Positions 53,693 to 63,812 of a DNA stretch of 64,000 nucleotides are shown one piece after another. The translations under genes were made by a program, and so were the position numbers. The stretch comes from Niastella vici (GTDB lineage Bacteria; Bacteroidota; Bacteroidia; Chitinophagales; Chitinophagaceae). Under the pieces are notes generated by a model. The model had not been told where the DNA came from. It searched no databases and saw only the letters and a program-made list of their open reading frames with translations. Location of the stretch: assembly GCF_002077945.1 (NCBI RefSeq), contig NZ_LVYD01000046.1, positions 124,001-188,000 on the forward strand. The letters are read 5' to 3'. How positions within the stretch are numbered: position 1 is the stretch's first letter; every line of letters starts with the position of its first letter.

Positions 53693-56600
53693 ATGAGAAA
53701 AAAAGTACTCTGCCGGGTACTCATGGTCTTTCTATGGGTACTGGCGCTAACGGTTCCTGCATTAGCCCAAACCAAAACCATCTCGGGCATTATCTCTGAC
53801 CAAAATGGGATCCCCCTTGAAAAGGCTACTATCAAAGTAAAAGGCGGAAAAGCTTCGGCCACTTCCGATGCCAACGGTTCTTTCAAACTGGCAGTTCCCG
53901 ATGGGGCTACCACGCTGGAAGTATCCTATGTGGGCATGAAACCTGTAACCGTTTCCATTGAAGGAAAACAATCGGTGCTGGTTACCCTGAACGTAACCGA
54001 TAGCAAACTCAATGAAGTAGTGGTGATCGGGTATGGTACCGCCCGCCGCAGCGATGTATCATCGGCCGTTTCCTCTATAAAGGCAAAAGACCTGAAAGAC
54101 CTGCCGGTGGCCGGTATTGACCAGGCTTTACAGGGAAAAGTAGCCGGCGTAAGCATCACCAATAACAGTGGCCAGCCGGGTGGCGGGGTTTCCATCCGCG
54201 TGCGCGGTATTACCAGTGTGAATGGCAACGAACCCTTATATGTAATAGATGGAGTACCCATTCTTACCAATACAACCAGTACCTCGCAGGACCAGTTGGG
54301 CGGTAAAGCCGGTCAAACCCAGCAAAGCGTAATGGCCACATTGAACCCGGCCGACATTGCCAGTATCGACATCCTGAAGGATGCCTCGGCTCAGGCCATT
54401 TATGGTTCGCTGGGCGCCAATGGCGTGGTGCTCATCACCACCAAACGCGGCCGCAGCGGCGAAGGCAAGTTTTCCTACGATGTATACCATGGCTGGCAAA
54501 ACATAACTAAAAAACTGCCGGTCATGAACCTACGCCAGTATGCAGAATATTATAACTCCATAGTGCCCGAAGTAAGAGCCGCCGGTGGAGGTTTGGATAC
54601 GATCGGTGAATTGAAAGACCCCTCCGTTTTGGGTAAGGGTACCGACTGGCAGAACGAAATTTACCAAACCGGAAAGATCGACAACCACCAGCTGGCATTT
54701 TCGGGCGGACAGGGAAAAACAGTTTATTATTTTTCCCTGAACTATTTTGACCAAACCGGTATTCTCCTTGGTTCCAAGTTCAACCGGTATGCCGGCCGTT
54801 TCAGCCTCGATCAGCAGGTGAAAAGCTGGCTAAAGGCCGGTATCAGCACCAACCTCTCCAGAAGCAACCAACGGGTAACCCTGGCCGATGGGGTAGAAAC
54901 GCCTACCGCCATCGTGTTGTATAATAGTCCGGCCACCCCGGTAAAAGGGCCTAACGGACAATACATCACTACCACCAGTCTGGGGAGCACCACTTTTGGC
55001 AATAGCAATTCAAACCCCATTGCTACAGCTCTGTTACGCAATGTAAAAGCTATACAATCAAAAGCCTTTGGTAATATATATACCGATGTTCAGTTCACGA
55101 AGTACCTCAGTTTAAGAAATGAAGTGAACTATGATTTTCAGTTGACGGAAAATTCTGCTTTTCAACCCTATTACGTAAACGAAGCAACGAACCAGGTAGT
55201 GCTGGCGCCAAGCCGCCTGCGCGAAGACAGGAATACCAGCTTTTACTGGGCGCTCAGGAATTACCTCACCTATAACCAATCGTTCGGCAAACATGCCATA
55301 AACGCCGTGGTAGGTCATGAAGCCCAGGCATCACATTGGGATAATAAGTTTGTTTCTGTGACCAATCTTACCCTGAACCTGCAGTCGTCCAATGCGGGTA
55401 CGGTTGATGTATCGCAAACCGGTGGTCAAAAGGGCGACTGGAGCATGGAATCTTACTTTGCCCGTGCTACCTATACATACGATAACCGGTACTCACTCAG
55501 CGGTTCAATAAGAAGAGATGGCTCTTCGAGTTTTGGTCCCAATAGCCGGTGGGGTAACTTCTCGGCTGTTTCTGCCGGTTGGACGGTTACCAACGAAAAA
55601 TTTGCCCAGAACTGGAAGATCGTTGACTACCTGAAATTCCGCGTGGGCGCCGGTTCGGCAGGTAATCAGAACTCGCCTGTACAAAACGCCTATTCAACCA
55701 ACATCAGGTTATTTAGTGTAGCGCCCTTTGGCGCTGGCGGTGTGCCCGCTAATGTGGGCAACCCGAACCTGAGCTGGGAAGCGGTGAAAACATATAACGC
55801 AGGTGTTGACCTTTCATTCATCAAAAAACGCATTGAATTATCAGTTGATCTTTATAAAAAGACCACTACCAATATGATCCTGTCTACAACACTGCCCGTG
55901 TTTGTAGGTTTAGACCCCAACCCACCCAATGCAGCCTATAAAGAAATTGAACCGCCCGTAACCAATGCCGGTGAAATGACCAATACCGGTATTGATATCA
56001 ACCTCACAACTTATAATATTCAACGCAGCGACTTTACCTGGAAAACCAACATCATCTTCAGCCGTTACCGTAACGAGCTGGTGAAGCTGAATGCGCCCGG
56101 GGCCTTATTACGCGGCGCTGAACAGGATTTTACGGGTAGCGCTTCTGTAGTGAATATTACACAGGCCGGCCGTGCAGTAGGTACTTTTTATGGGTATGTA
56201 ACGGATGGCCTTTTCCGTAATATGAGTGAGTTGAACAATGGAACCAACTGGGGCCTGGCTGTTGGCCCGCAAGGTATTTACCTGGGTGATATCCGTTATA
56301 AAGACCTGAGTGGTCCCGATGGTAAACCAGATGGTAAGATCGGCAGTGAAGATGTGACCTTCATCGGCGATCCCAACCCCAAATTCACGTATGGTATTAC
56401 CAACTCTTTCACCTATAAAGGATTCGATTTCTCCTTCTTTTTGCAGGGCGTTCAGGGCAGCAAGATCTTTAACTGGACGCGCAAGTATACCGAGTCGTTA
56501 TCGAGTGTGTATTTAAATCAAAGCACCAAAGTAATGGAGCGCTATACGTCATCAAATACCGGAGCTTCCATTCCCCGCTATAACCAGTGGAATAATAACA

Positions 56601-56878
56601 ATACCCGTAATTCAGACCGGTATATAGAAGATGGTTCTTACCTGCGCATTCAGAACATTTCAATTGGTTACAATTTCCCGGCTAAATGGATCAACAAGGC
56701 CAAAATGTCGAATGCCCGCCTGTATTTGTCGGCACAGAATATAAAAACGTTCACGAATTATTCAGGCTACGATCCGGAAATTGGATCATTTAACAAGAAC
56801 GTGTTGTCGCAGAATGTCGACAACGGGCACTATCCCAATCCACGCACCATTACAGTAGGCGCCAATATTGAATTTTAA
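53693..56878 (+). CDS. SusC/RagA-type TonB-dependent outer-membrane transporter
   Basis: A 1061-residue receptor; the ATG at 53693 starts the signal peptide (MRKKVLCRVLMVFLWV, ending PALAQ). In order: a carboxypeptidase-regulatory-like domain (about 27-110, ISGIISDQNGIPLEKATIKV); the SusC-specific TonB-box-like stretch NEVVVIGYGTARRSDVSSAV; a plug domain (about 140-240, ALQGKVAGVSITNNSGQPGG, RVRGITSVNGNEPLYVIDG); and a 22-strand barrel to the C-terminal TVGANIEF. It should import oligosaccharides (mannan fragments, given its neighbours) in complex with the SusD-like lipoprotein encoded next. It is the first gene of the mannan operon. Confidence 0.97.
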   Translation: MRKKVLCRVLMVFLWVLALTVPALAQTKTISGIISDQNGIPLEKATIKVKGGKASATSDANGSFKLAVPDGATTLEVSYVGMKPVTVSIEGKQSVLVTLNVTDSKLNEVVVIGYGTARRSDVSSAVSSIKAKDLKDLPVAGIDQALQGKVAGVSITNNSGQPGGGVSIRVRGITSVNGNEPLYVIDGVPILTNTTSTSQDQLGGKAGQTQQSVMATLNPADIASIDILKDASAQAIYGSLGANGVVLITTKRGRSGEGKFSYDVYHGWQNITKKLPVMNLRQYAEYYNSIVPEVRAAGGGLDTIGELKDPSVLGKGTDWQNEIYQTGKIDNHQLAFSGGQGKTVYYFSLNYFDQTGILLGSKFNRYAGRFSLDQQVKSWLKAGISTNLSRSNQRVTLADGVETPTAIVLYNSPATPVKGPNGQYITTTSLGSTTFGNSNSNPIATALLRNVKAIQSKAFGNIYTDVQFTKYLSLRNEVNYDFQLTENSAFQPYYVNEATNQVVLAPSRLREDRNTSFYWALRNYLTYNQSFGKHAINAVVGHEAQASHWDNKFVSVTNLTLNLQSSNAGTVDVSQTGGQKGDWSMESYFARATYTYDNRYSLSGSIRRDGSSSFGPNSRWGNFSAVSAGWTVTNEKFAQNWKIVDYLKFRVGAGSAGNQNSPVQNAYSTNIRLFSVAPFGAGGVPANVGNPNLSWEAVKTYNAGVDLSFIKKRIELSVDLYKKTTTNMILSTTLPVFVGLDPNPPNAAYKEIEPPVTNAGEMTNTGIDINLTTYNIQRSDFTWKTNIIFSRYRNELVKLNAPGALLRGAEQDFTGSASVVNITQAGRAVGTFYGYVTDGLFRNMSELNNGTNWGLAVGPQGIYLGDIRYKDLSGPDGKPDGKIGSEDVTFIGDPNPKFTYGITNSFTYKGFDFSFFLQGVQGSKIFNWTRKYTESLSSVYLNQSTKVMERYTSSNTGASIPRYNQWNNNNTRNSDRYIEDGSYLRIQNISIGYNFPAKWINKAKMSNARLYLSAQNIKTFTNYSGYDPEIGSFNKNVLSQNVDNGHYPNPRTITVGANIEF

Positions 56879-56895
56879 TGCAAAAAAAAAGAGTA

Positions 56896-58482
56896 ATGAA
56901 AACAATTAATAAATATATAGCGTATGGGATCATCGGGGTGGCAACGTTGGCTTCCTGCAATAAAAGCTTTCTCGATCATCCGTCTGAAAATAATCCCACA
57001 CTCGATACCTATTACAATACAGCCGATCAGGTATTAAAAGCTACCGGTTATTTGTACAATTCCGTTTGGTACGATTACCAGGATAAAGCGTTTCATGCCA
57101 TTGGCGAAACGCTGGCCGGTAACATGCTTACCGAAACCGGGCCCAACTATGGCAGCGGCAGTTATAACCTGTTCACCGTATTAAGCACCGACCCGCTGGT
57201 GTCGAGCTGCTGGCAATCGTTGTACAAAGTAGCCGGTACCGCCACTGTGCTCATTAATACATTCGAGCAAAAGAAAGGGAAAGCTACAGAAACAAATTAT
57301 TTAAACCAGGGTATTGCTGAAGCGCGTTTTATGCGGGGGGCCGCCTATTTTACCATTGCCCGCACGTTCGGCGATGTGCCCATTGTGACCGATCCGGTGG
57401 CGCTGGCCGGTTCAGGCAATTATAGTGTGCCGCGTTACTTTCAGAAAGATGTACTGCAATTTGCCCTCGAAGATTTCAGGTTTGCCGAACAGAATTTACC
57501 GGCTGTGCCTGCTGAAAAAGGCCGCGTATGCAAATACTCGGCAGCAGGTATGATGGCGAAATTATACCTCTATCGCAAGGATTATGACAGCGCCAAAATA
57601 TATGCGCAACGTGTTATAAGTTCCGGTAATTACGATCTGTATCCCGATTATGCGCAAATGTTCACCAGTTCAAAAGCCAACAACAACGTAGAATCCCTGT
57701 TTGCCCTGCAATGGATCGCAGCAGGCGGTTACAGTTATGCCAATCCCATACAGGTGTATGCAGCGCCTTCTACCTTATTAAAACCGGTGGTGGGAACAGG
57801 CTATTCCTCTGTATACCCCACACTGGATATGTTAAAGGCCTATGATGCCAATGACCAACGCCGCCAATGGTCGGTTATGGAACATGGGTTTAAAAGAACC
57901 GACTGGACGAACATCAATTTTCCCAGTGGTTTTGTATACGATACCACCGGTACTGCGTATGAAGATGCCACGCATTTCCGTAATGGTACCCGGTCAAATT
58001 CATTAAAGTATGTGGTTGGAACCGGCTCCAATGGCGAAGCGCTCAGCAGCAACGGATCAAGTGATATTTGTACCTACATCCTGCGCTATGCAGATGTGTT
58101 GTTGATCTATGCCGAAGCGGTACTGGGCAATAGTGCTTCAACGGCCGATGCATCGGCGCTCACGGCGTTCAATAAAGTGCATAACCGCAATCATAATTTT
58201 AGTGATGTGCCGGTTACTTCGTTAACCAAAGCCATCATTCTGCATGAACGCCGGGTTGAGTTTGCTTTTGAAGGCGACTCCTGGTTCGATATCCAGCGCC
58301 AGGGATTTGCCTATGCAAAATCAGTTATCAATGCACAGGAACGAGGCACATTGAATGGCGATGGCACTGTTAACCATGCGGCTGCCAATCTCAATTCAGA
58401 AAGCCAGCTCTTCCTGCCCATTCCGCAGTCAGAGACCGTATCGGACCCCAAACTGCTGGAACCGGCTGTTGCATACTATTAA
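56896..58482 (+). CDS. SusD/RagB-type outer-membrane glycan-binding lipoprotein
   Basis: A 528-residue lipoprotein (signal MKTINKYIAYGIIGVATLAS, lipidated Cys22). The ATG at 56896 is favoured; an in-frame ATG at 56878 overlaps the susC stop and may give translational coupling. The family's TPR-like helices are present (RFMRGAAYFTIARTFGDVPI, MMAKLYLYRKDYDSAKIYAQ), as is the C-terminal RagB block LHERRVEFAFEGDSWFDIQR and FLPIPQSE. It forms the lid of the SusC channel and captures mannan oligosaccharides at the cell surface. Length is normal. Confidence 0.97.
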   Translation: MKTINKYIAYGIIGVATLASCNKSFLDHPSENNPTLDTYYNTADQVLKATGYLYNSVWYDYQDKAFHAIGETLAGNMLTETGPNYGSGSYNLFTVLSTDPLVSSCWQSLYKVAGTATVLINTFEQKKGKATETNYLNQGIAEARFMRGAAYFTIARTFGDVPIVTDPVALAGSGNYSVPRYFQKDVLQFALEDFRFAEQNLPAVPAEKGRVCKYSAAGMMAKLYLYRKDYDSAKIYAQRVISSGNYDLYPDYAQMFTSSKANNNVESLFALQWIAAGGYSYANPIQVYAAPSTLLKPVVGTGYSSVYPTLDMLKAYDANDQRRQWSVMEHGFKRTDWTNINFPSGFVYDTTGTAYEDATHFRNGTRSNSLKYVVGTGSNGEALSSNGSSDICTYILRYADVLLIYAEAVLGNSASTADASALTAFNKVHNRNHNFSDVPVTSLTKAIILHERRVEFAFEGDSWFDIQRQGFAYAKSVINAQERGTLNGDGTVNHAAANLNSESQLFLPIPQSETVSDPKLLEPAVAYY

Positions 58483-58525
58483 AAATACAGGTAACCCAAG
58501 CCGTGAAATCTTAAAAGCGATAACA

Positions 58526-59539
58526 ATGAACTATTTTAAAAATACAACCTATAAATTAGCGATTGTTCTTTTTGCCGGTGTACTGGTATTCAGCGCCTGT
58601 AAAAAAGATACCGGAATGGATAATCCCTCCGCCAACAAGCTCAGTCCCGAAAAGGGGTCAGGCGGCGATGTATTAACCCTTACAGGTAGCGACCTGGCCG
58701 GCGTTACCTCCATTGTGTTTGAAACTGACAGTGTGCGTTGTTTGTTTAACCCCACACTAAATACAGAAAACGCAGTCATCTTCCGCGTACCCGATACGGC
58801 CAGCGGCGGACAGCAGAATATTATTTTCAAGAACAGCAAAGGAAAACAATGGCTGGTTCCCTTTAATGTAATTGCCGTTGCCAATATCACCAATGCATTT
58901 CCGCTCGATTTTCAGGCGGGATCAACCATTACGCTCACTGGTATTAACCTGGAAAGCGTAAGCAAAGTGATGCTCGATGGTACAACCGATGTAGCCACCA
59001 TTGTATCAAAAGAGAAAAAGAAGCTGGTGCTGAAAATGCCTTCAACAACTGCGAATACCTGTAAACTGGTCATTACAAACAGTTCGGGCACCATGACCAC
59101 TACGCAGGTATTTACCTATATAACCAATGCCTATGGCATTTTTACTGATGCATTCCCCACAGGTATGGACGACTGGTCGTGGAGCCTCACCAATTCAACT
59201 TCTTCCAGTAACATTATTGCCGGCACTTCCTCTTTACAGGCTGCCTATAATGGCGATTGGGGTGGTATGCAATTGCATTGGGGTACTGCCATTGACCTCA
59301 CACCTTATAAATATGTTACTTTCTATATCAAGGGCGCAGATGTTGACAAGAAAATGAAATTCAATTTCAACTGGACAAACGACCAAACTCTTACAATTCC
59401 AGCGAACGTATGGACCTATTATAAAATTGATCTGGGCATATTCAAGAACAATGGCGTATCCGCATTGAACACTTTTGTAATGCAGATCAATGAATCGCCC
59501 AAGACCCTGTATTTCGATGATATTTTGTTGGTTAAGTAA
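58526..59539 (+). CDS. IPT/TIG-domain surface glycan-binding lipoprotein
   Basis: A 337-residue lipoprotein (signal ending VLVFSACKK). The true start is 58526, within a longer open frame that overlaps susD. Two IPT/TIG immunoglobulin-like domains lie at about 35-120 and 120-205 (LSPEKGSGGDVLTLTGSDLA; AFPLDFQAGSTITLTGINLE). A C-terminal carbohydrate-binding-like beta-sandwich (about 210-337) has DDWSWSLTNSTSSSNIIAGT and YVTFYIKGADVDKKMKFNF, with several Trp residues suited to stacking on sugars. It occupies the position of SusE/SGBP proteins in such operons and probably binds mannan at the surface. Confidence 0.88.
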   Translation: MNYFKNTTYKLAIVLFAGVLVFSACKKDTGMDNPSANKLSPEKGSGGDVLTLTGSDLAGVTSIVFETDSVRCLFNPTLNTENAVIFRVPDTASGGQQNIIFKNSKGKQWLVPFNVIAVANITNAFPLDFQAGSTITLTGINLESVSKVMLDGTTDVATIVSKEKKKLVLKMPSTTANTCKLVITNSSGTMTTTQVFTYITNAYGIFTDAFPTGMDDWSWSLTNSTSSSNIIAGTSSLQAAYNGDWGGMQLHWGTAIDLTPYKYVTFYIKGADVDKKMKFNFNWTNDQTLTIPANVWTYYKIDLGIFKNNGVSALNTFVMQINESPKTLYFDDILLVK

Positions 59540-59562
59540 TGCTTAAACGGTTATAACAGTAA

Positions 59563-60714
59563 ATGAATATAAAAACCAGATATGCTTCTTTACTGCTGGC
59601 TGCGTTGTTGGGGGCTAACTGCTCCCCGGCGCAGCCCGCAGCCAACCAGGTGCCGGCCGATAAATTGGCCACTGCTGAAACAGTTCACCTGTGTAACAAT
59701 TTAAAGAAACTGGCCGGCAAAGGGTATATGTTCGGTCACCAGGACGATCTGGCCTACGGCGTAAACTGGCGCTATGAGAATGGCAGAAGCGATGTAAAAG
59801 AAGTGGCCGGCAATTACCCCGCCGTGTATGGCTGGGAGTTAGGCGGACTGGAAGCCAACGAAGACAAGAATATTGATGGCGTGCCCTTTAAGAAAATGCG
59901 GCAGTTCATCAGGGAAGGATATGAACGCGGCGGCGTGATCACCATCAGCTGGCATGCCCGCAGTCCGTTTGGCGCGGCCAAAGGGGCCTGGGATACTACA
60001 CATGGGTCGGTAGCTTCCATTTTACCAGGAGGCGAAAACCATTTGATGTACAAGGCCTGGCTCGATGAGCTGGCGAAATTCTTTCTGTCGTTAAAGAACA
60101 GCCAGGGTGAGGCCATTCCCGTATTGTTCAGGCCCTTTCACGAATTAACGGGCAACTGGTTCTGGTGGGGCCGTAATGCCTGCAGTGCCGAACAGTTTAA
60201 AGTACTTTGGCGGTTCACCCAGTATTATCTGCAGAACGAAAAGAAAGTGCATAATTTATTGTACGTCTATAATACGGCAAGCGATTTTAAAACAAAAGGA
60301 GAATTCCTCGAACGCTATCCCGGCGACGATATGGTTGATATGATCAGCTTTGATTCGTACCAGTATGACGACCCGGTAAAAAGCGACTGGTTTGTAAAGA
60401 ACACCAGTATGCAGCTCGACATGCTGACTGCAATAGCCACTGATAAAAACAAATTGATGGCCATTGCCGAAACCGGATACGAGCAAATTCCTTTTGCCAG
60501 CTGGTGGACGGAGACCCTGGCAAAAGCAATAGGACAGCATAAGATCTCGTACGTACTTGTATGGCGCAACCACGGTTATAACCAGTGGATGAAAAGAATG
60601 CACTATTACGCACCCTATAAAGGCCATGGGTCAGAAGCGGATTTTGTAAAGTTCTATCAGTTGGATAATACACTTTTTGAAAAGGATGTAGCAAATGAGA
60701 AATTGTATGAATGA
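59563..60714 (+). CDS. GH26 endo-beta-1,4-mannanase
   Basis: This 383-residue exported enzyme has a signal peptide with ALLGANCSPAQ, so Cys20 may be lipidated, although Asn before Cys is unusual. The GH26 fold is clear: GYMFGHQDDLAYG, the acid/base Glu194 in RPFHELTGNWFWWG, SFDSYQYDD, and the nucleophile Glu303 in AIAETGYE, ending with VLVWRNHGYN. The family releases mannobiose and longer oligosaccharides from beta-mannans. In the Bacteroides fragilis man locus such an enzyme feeds the 2-epimerase and phosphorylase, and both are encoded here. Signal-bearing but not obviously a surface enzyme; location in the periplasm or outer membrane is open. Confidence 0.95.
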   Translation: MNIKTRYASLLLAALLGANCSPAQPAANQVPADKLATAETVHLCNNLKKLAGKGYMFGHQDDLAYGVNWRYENGRSDVKEVAGNYPAVYGWELGGLEANEDKNIDGVPFKKMRQFIREGYERGGVITISWHARSPFGAAKGAWDTTHGSVASILPGGENHLMYKAWLDELAKFFLSLKNSQGEAIPVLFRPFHELTGNWFWWGRNACSAEQFKVLWRFTQYYLQNEKKVHNLLYVYNTASDFKTKGEFLERYPGDDMVDMISFDSYQYDDPVKSDWFVKNTSMQLDMLTAIATDKNKLMAIAETGYEQIPFASWWTETLAKAIGQHKISYVLVWRNHGYNQWMKRMHYYAPYKGHGSEADFVKFYQLDNTLFEKDVANEKLYE

Positions 60715-60765
60715 AGTAAACGGTAAGCACTAGGAAGTAGGAAACCGATTCACGAAATTAGCAGA

Positions 60766-62598
60766 ATGAAGATCACATTATTAGACGCATCCATTGTTTT
60801 CCTGTACCTGGTTACCATGGTAGTAATAGGGTGGGGGTTACGAAAAAGAGCCCGCAAGAATAAAGAAAGCTACCTGCTGGGTGGTAAATCGCTGCCCTGG
60901 TATATGCTCGGGTTAAGCGATGCCAGTGATATGTTCGATATCAGCGGAACCATGTGGATGGTAGCCCTCTGTTTTGTATATGGTATGAAATCCATCTGGA
61001 TACCCTGGTTATGGCCTGTATTTAACCAGGTATTTATGATGATGTTCATTTCGAAATGGGTACGCCGGTCAAATGCCAGTACCGGCGCCGAATGGCTGGT
61101 GACCCGTTTCGGATCAAACGGTACCTGGGTAAAAAGCTCGCACAATGTGGTAGTGGCCTTTGCCCTGCTGAGCTGTTTTGGTTTTTTAGCTTATGGCTTT
61201 GTTGGCCTCGGCAAGTTCATTGAAATTTTTGTTCCCTGGCATATGGTGAAGGATTATGTGCCGTTTGCCGTATCGCCTGAATATGTGCCGCACCTGTACG
61301 GGATCGTGTTCACCCTTTTTGCGATGTTCTATTCCATATTGGGGGGCATGCACAGCATTGTACTGGGCGATGTGATCAAGTATGTGATCATGACCATTGC
61401 CTGTATTTCCATAGCTGTGATAGCCATGGTGCGGTTGCACAGCACCGGTGCCGTACTGTCGGTACCCGAAGGATGGAGTAATCCGTTTTTCAACTGGCAT
61501 CTCAATTTAGACTGGCGCAGGCATGTGCCCGATGCCAATAAAAAAATAGCGGAAGACGGGTTTGGGTTGTTTGGGTTCTTCTTTATGATGATGCTGTTCA
61601 AAGGCATATTTGCCAGTTTGGCCGGCCCTGCGCCCAACTACGACATGCAAAAAGTATTGAGTACCCGTTCACCGAAAGAAGCCAGTAAGATGTCGGGGTT
61701 TGTATCCATCATCTTATTACCCATCCGTTATTCCATGATCATTGGCCTTACCGTGCTGGCATTGTTGTATTATAATCAGCTCGATCTGCATTCGGCGGGT
61801 GGAACCGATTTTGAAAAGATACTACCCGGCGCCATCAATAATTTTTTACCGGTCGGCATTCTGGGGCTGGTGCTTACAGGATTACTGGGTGCATTTATGG
61901 GCACCTTCTCCGGTACATTGAATGCGGCGCAGGCATACATAGTTAACGATATCTATCTGAAGTATGTCAATCCGCAGGCAGGCACCAAAAAAGTGATGCG
62001 GGCGAATTACCTGGTGGGTATCGTTGTTGTCGCAATTGGCGTAACGCTTGGTTTTTTTGCAAAGGATGTGAACAGCGTATTGCAATGGATAGTAGGCGCC
62101 TTATATGGCGGATACATTGCCGCCAATATGTTGAAATGGTATTGGTGGCGTTTTAATGCCAGTGGATTTTTCTGGGGCATGGCCAGTGGTATTGCCGCTG
62201 CGCTGGTATTCCCCTATATTTTTAAGAACACCCTGCCTTTATATAGCTGGCCGCTGTTATTCCTTATTTCGCTGGCCGGTTGTTTTATTGGAACCTTTAG
62301 TACCCCGCCTACCGAAGAAAGCGTATTGAAACAATTTTACAAAACCGTAAAGCCGTGGGGCTTCTGGAACCCCATACAGGTAAAAGTAATGGCTGAAGAC
62401 CCTGCCTTTGAACCCAATACCCGATTCAAAACAGATATGTTCAATGTGGTATTGGGAATTATAGGGCAGTGTTGTTTAACCATTTTGCCCATGTATGTGG
62501 TGTTATGGCTGAAGCTGCCATTGCTGATCACCGTTGCCATACTGGTTGTTATAGCCCTGGTGCTTAAAAAGACCTGGTGGGAAAAACTGGAAAACTAA
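60766..62598 (+). CDS. sodium/solute symporter (SSS family), mannan-sugar uptake
   Basis: A 610-residue integral membrane protein with about 14 membrane segments. The SSS signatures are present: SYLLGGKSLPWYMLGLSDAS near residues 35-55, the GAEWLVTRFG region, and GLLGAFMGTFSGTLNAAQAY near 370-390. A long C-terminal part has extra helices. Its place between the mannanase and the mannosylglucose phosphorylase points to inner-membrane import of mannobiose by sodium symport. In the known man locus a cation symporter stands in the same position. The gap before it (51 bp) contains a heptamer-like repeat (CTAGGAAGTAGGAAACC). Confidence 0.93.
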   Translation: MKITLLDASIVFLYLVTMVVIGWGLRKRARKNKESYLLGGKSLPWYMLGLSDASDMFDISGTMWMVALCFVYGMKSIWIPWLWPVFNQVFMMMFISKWVRRSNASTGAEWLVTRFGSNGTWVKSSHNVVVAFALLSCFGFLAYGFVGLGKFIEIFVPWHMVKDYVPFAVSPEYVPHLYGIVFTLFAMFYSILGGMHSIVLGDVIKYVIMTIACISIAVIAMVRLHSTGAVLSVPEGWSNPFFNWHLNLDWRRHVPDANKKIAEDGFGLFGFFFMMMLFKGIFASLAGPAPNYDMQKVLSTRSPKEASKMSGFVSIILLPIRYSMIIGLTVLALLYYNQLDLHSAGGTDFEKILPGAINNFLPVGILGLVLTGLLGAFMGTFSGTLNAAQAYIVNDIYLKYVNPQAGTKKVMRANYLVGIVVVAIGVTLGFFAKDVNSVLQWIVGALYGGYIAANMLKWYWWRFNASGFFWGMASGIAAALVFPYIFKNTLPLYSWPLLFLISLAGCFIGTFSTPPTEESVLKQFYKTVKPWGFWNPIQVKVMAEDPAFEPNTRFKTDMFNVVLGIIGQCCLTILPMYVVLWLKLPLLITVAILVVIALVLKKTWWEKLEN

Positions 62599-62621
62599 TC
62601 AGACTTTAAAAATGAAATGAA

Positions 62622-63800
62622 ATGGATAAGAATTTTTTGACGCGGCTGGAAATGCTGAAAAAATCGTACGAGAAATTAATTAACCGCACCAATGAAAAAG
62701 TGGAAGAAGAGAACGGCATTTATTGCCGGTACAAAAACCCGGTGCTTACGGCCCGGCATACGCCCCTTTTCTGGCGTTATGATCTCAATGCAGCTACCAA
62801 TCCCTATTTAATGGAGCGCATCGGCATTAACTCCGTGCTCAATGCCGGAGCTATTAAACTGAATGGAAAATATTATTTGATAGCGCGGGTTGAAGGCAGC
62901 GACCGCAAATCATTTTTTGCCGTTGCCGAAAGCGACAATGGAATTGATGGTTTCCGCTTCTGGGATTACCCGGTGCTGATGCCCGAAACAGAAGTGGCCG
63001 ACACCAATATTTACGATATGCGCGTGGTACAGCATGAAGACGGCTGGATCTACGGCTTGTTCTGCACCGAACGCCGCGATCCCAATGCTGCGCCCGGCGA
63101 TCAGTCTTCGGCTATTGCCCAATGTGGTATTGCCCGTACAAAAGATCTTAAAAAATGGGAACGCCTGGCCGATCTGAAAACCCCATCGCCCCAGCAACGC
63201 AATGTAGTGCTGCATCCCGAATTTGTTGACGGACAATACGCTTTTTATACCCGTCCGCAAGATGGCTTTATTGAGGCTGGAACCGGCGGCGGTATCGGGT
63301 TTGGATTAAGCCGTTCCATTGAAAATGCAGTCATTCATAAAGAAGTGGTGCTCGATAAAAGAGTATACCATACCATTTCAGAATTAAAGAACGGACTGGG
63401 CCCGCAACCGGTTAAAACAAGTGAAGGCTGGCTGCACCTGGCGCACGGTGTGCGTAATACCGCTGCAGGGTTGCGTTATGTGTTGTATATGTTTATGACC
63501 GATTTGAACGACCTCACCAAAATGATCTATAAACCGGCAGGTTATTTTATAGCCCCCGAAGGCGAAGAAAGGGTAGGGGATGTATCGAATGTAGTGTTTG
63601 GCAATGGCTGGATCGTTGATAACGATGGCCGTGTGCTCATCTATTACGCCTCCTCCGATACGCGCATGCATGTGGCCGAATCGACCCTCGACCGGCTGGT
63701 TGATTATGTAATGCATACCCCGGCCGATGGATATACCTCTGCTACTTCGGTTCAAACCCTGTATAAAATGATCGATAATAATAAAATGGTGCAACAGTAG
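62622..63800 (+). CDS. GH130 4-O-beta-D-mannosyl-D-glucose phosphorylase
   Basis: The 392-residue cytosolic enzyme has the five-bladed propeller of GH130. Motifs: [19 protein letters not shown] near residue 50, the catalytic Asp132 in NIYDMRV (the residue at this place in the Bacteroides fragilis enzyme is Asp131), [14 protein letters not shown], and the phosphate-site-type segment NVVLHPEF and [12 protein letters not shown]. It converts mannosyl-glucose plus phosphate to mannose 1-phosphate and glucose. With the 2-epimerase next to it, mannobiose is first turned into mannosyl-glucose, then split without ATP. The length matches the GH130_1 subfamily. Confidence 0.94.
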   Translation: MDKNFLTRLEMLKKSYEKLINRTNEKVEEENGIYCRYKNPVLTARHTPLFWRYDLNAATNPYLMERIGINSVLNAGAIKLNGKYYLIARVEGSDRKSFFAVAESDNGIDGFRFWDYPVLMPETEVADTNIYDMRVVQHEDGWIYGLFCTERRDPNAAPGDQSSAIAQCGIARTKDLKKWERLADLKTPSPQQRNVVLHPEFVDGQYAFYTRPQDGFIEAGTGGGIGFGLSRSIENAVIHKEVVLDKRVYHTISELKNGLGPQPVKTSEGWLHLAHGVRNTAAGLRYVLYMFMTDLNDLTKMIYKPAGYFIAPEGEERVGDVSNVVFGNGWIVDNDGRVLIYYASSDTRMHVAESTLDRLVDYVMHTPADGYTSATSVQTLYKMIDNNKMVQQ

Positions 63801-63812
63801 GATATTTGTAGC

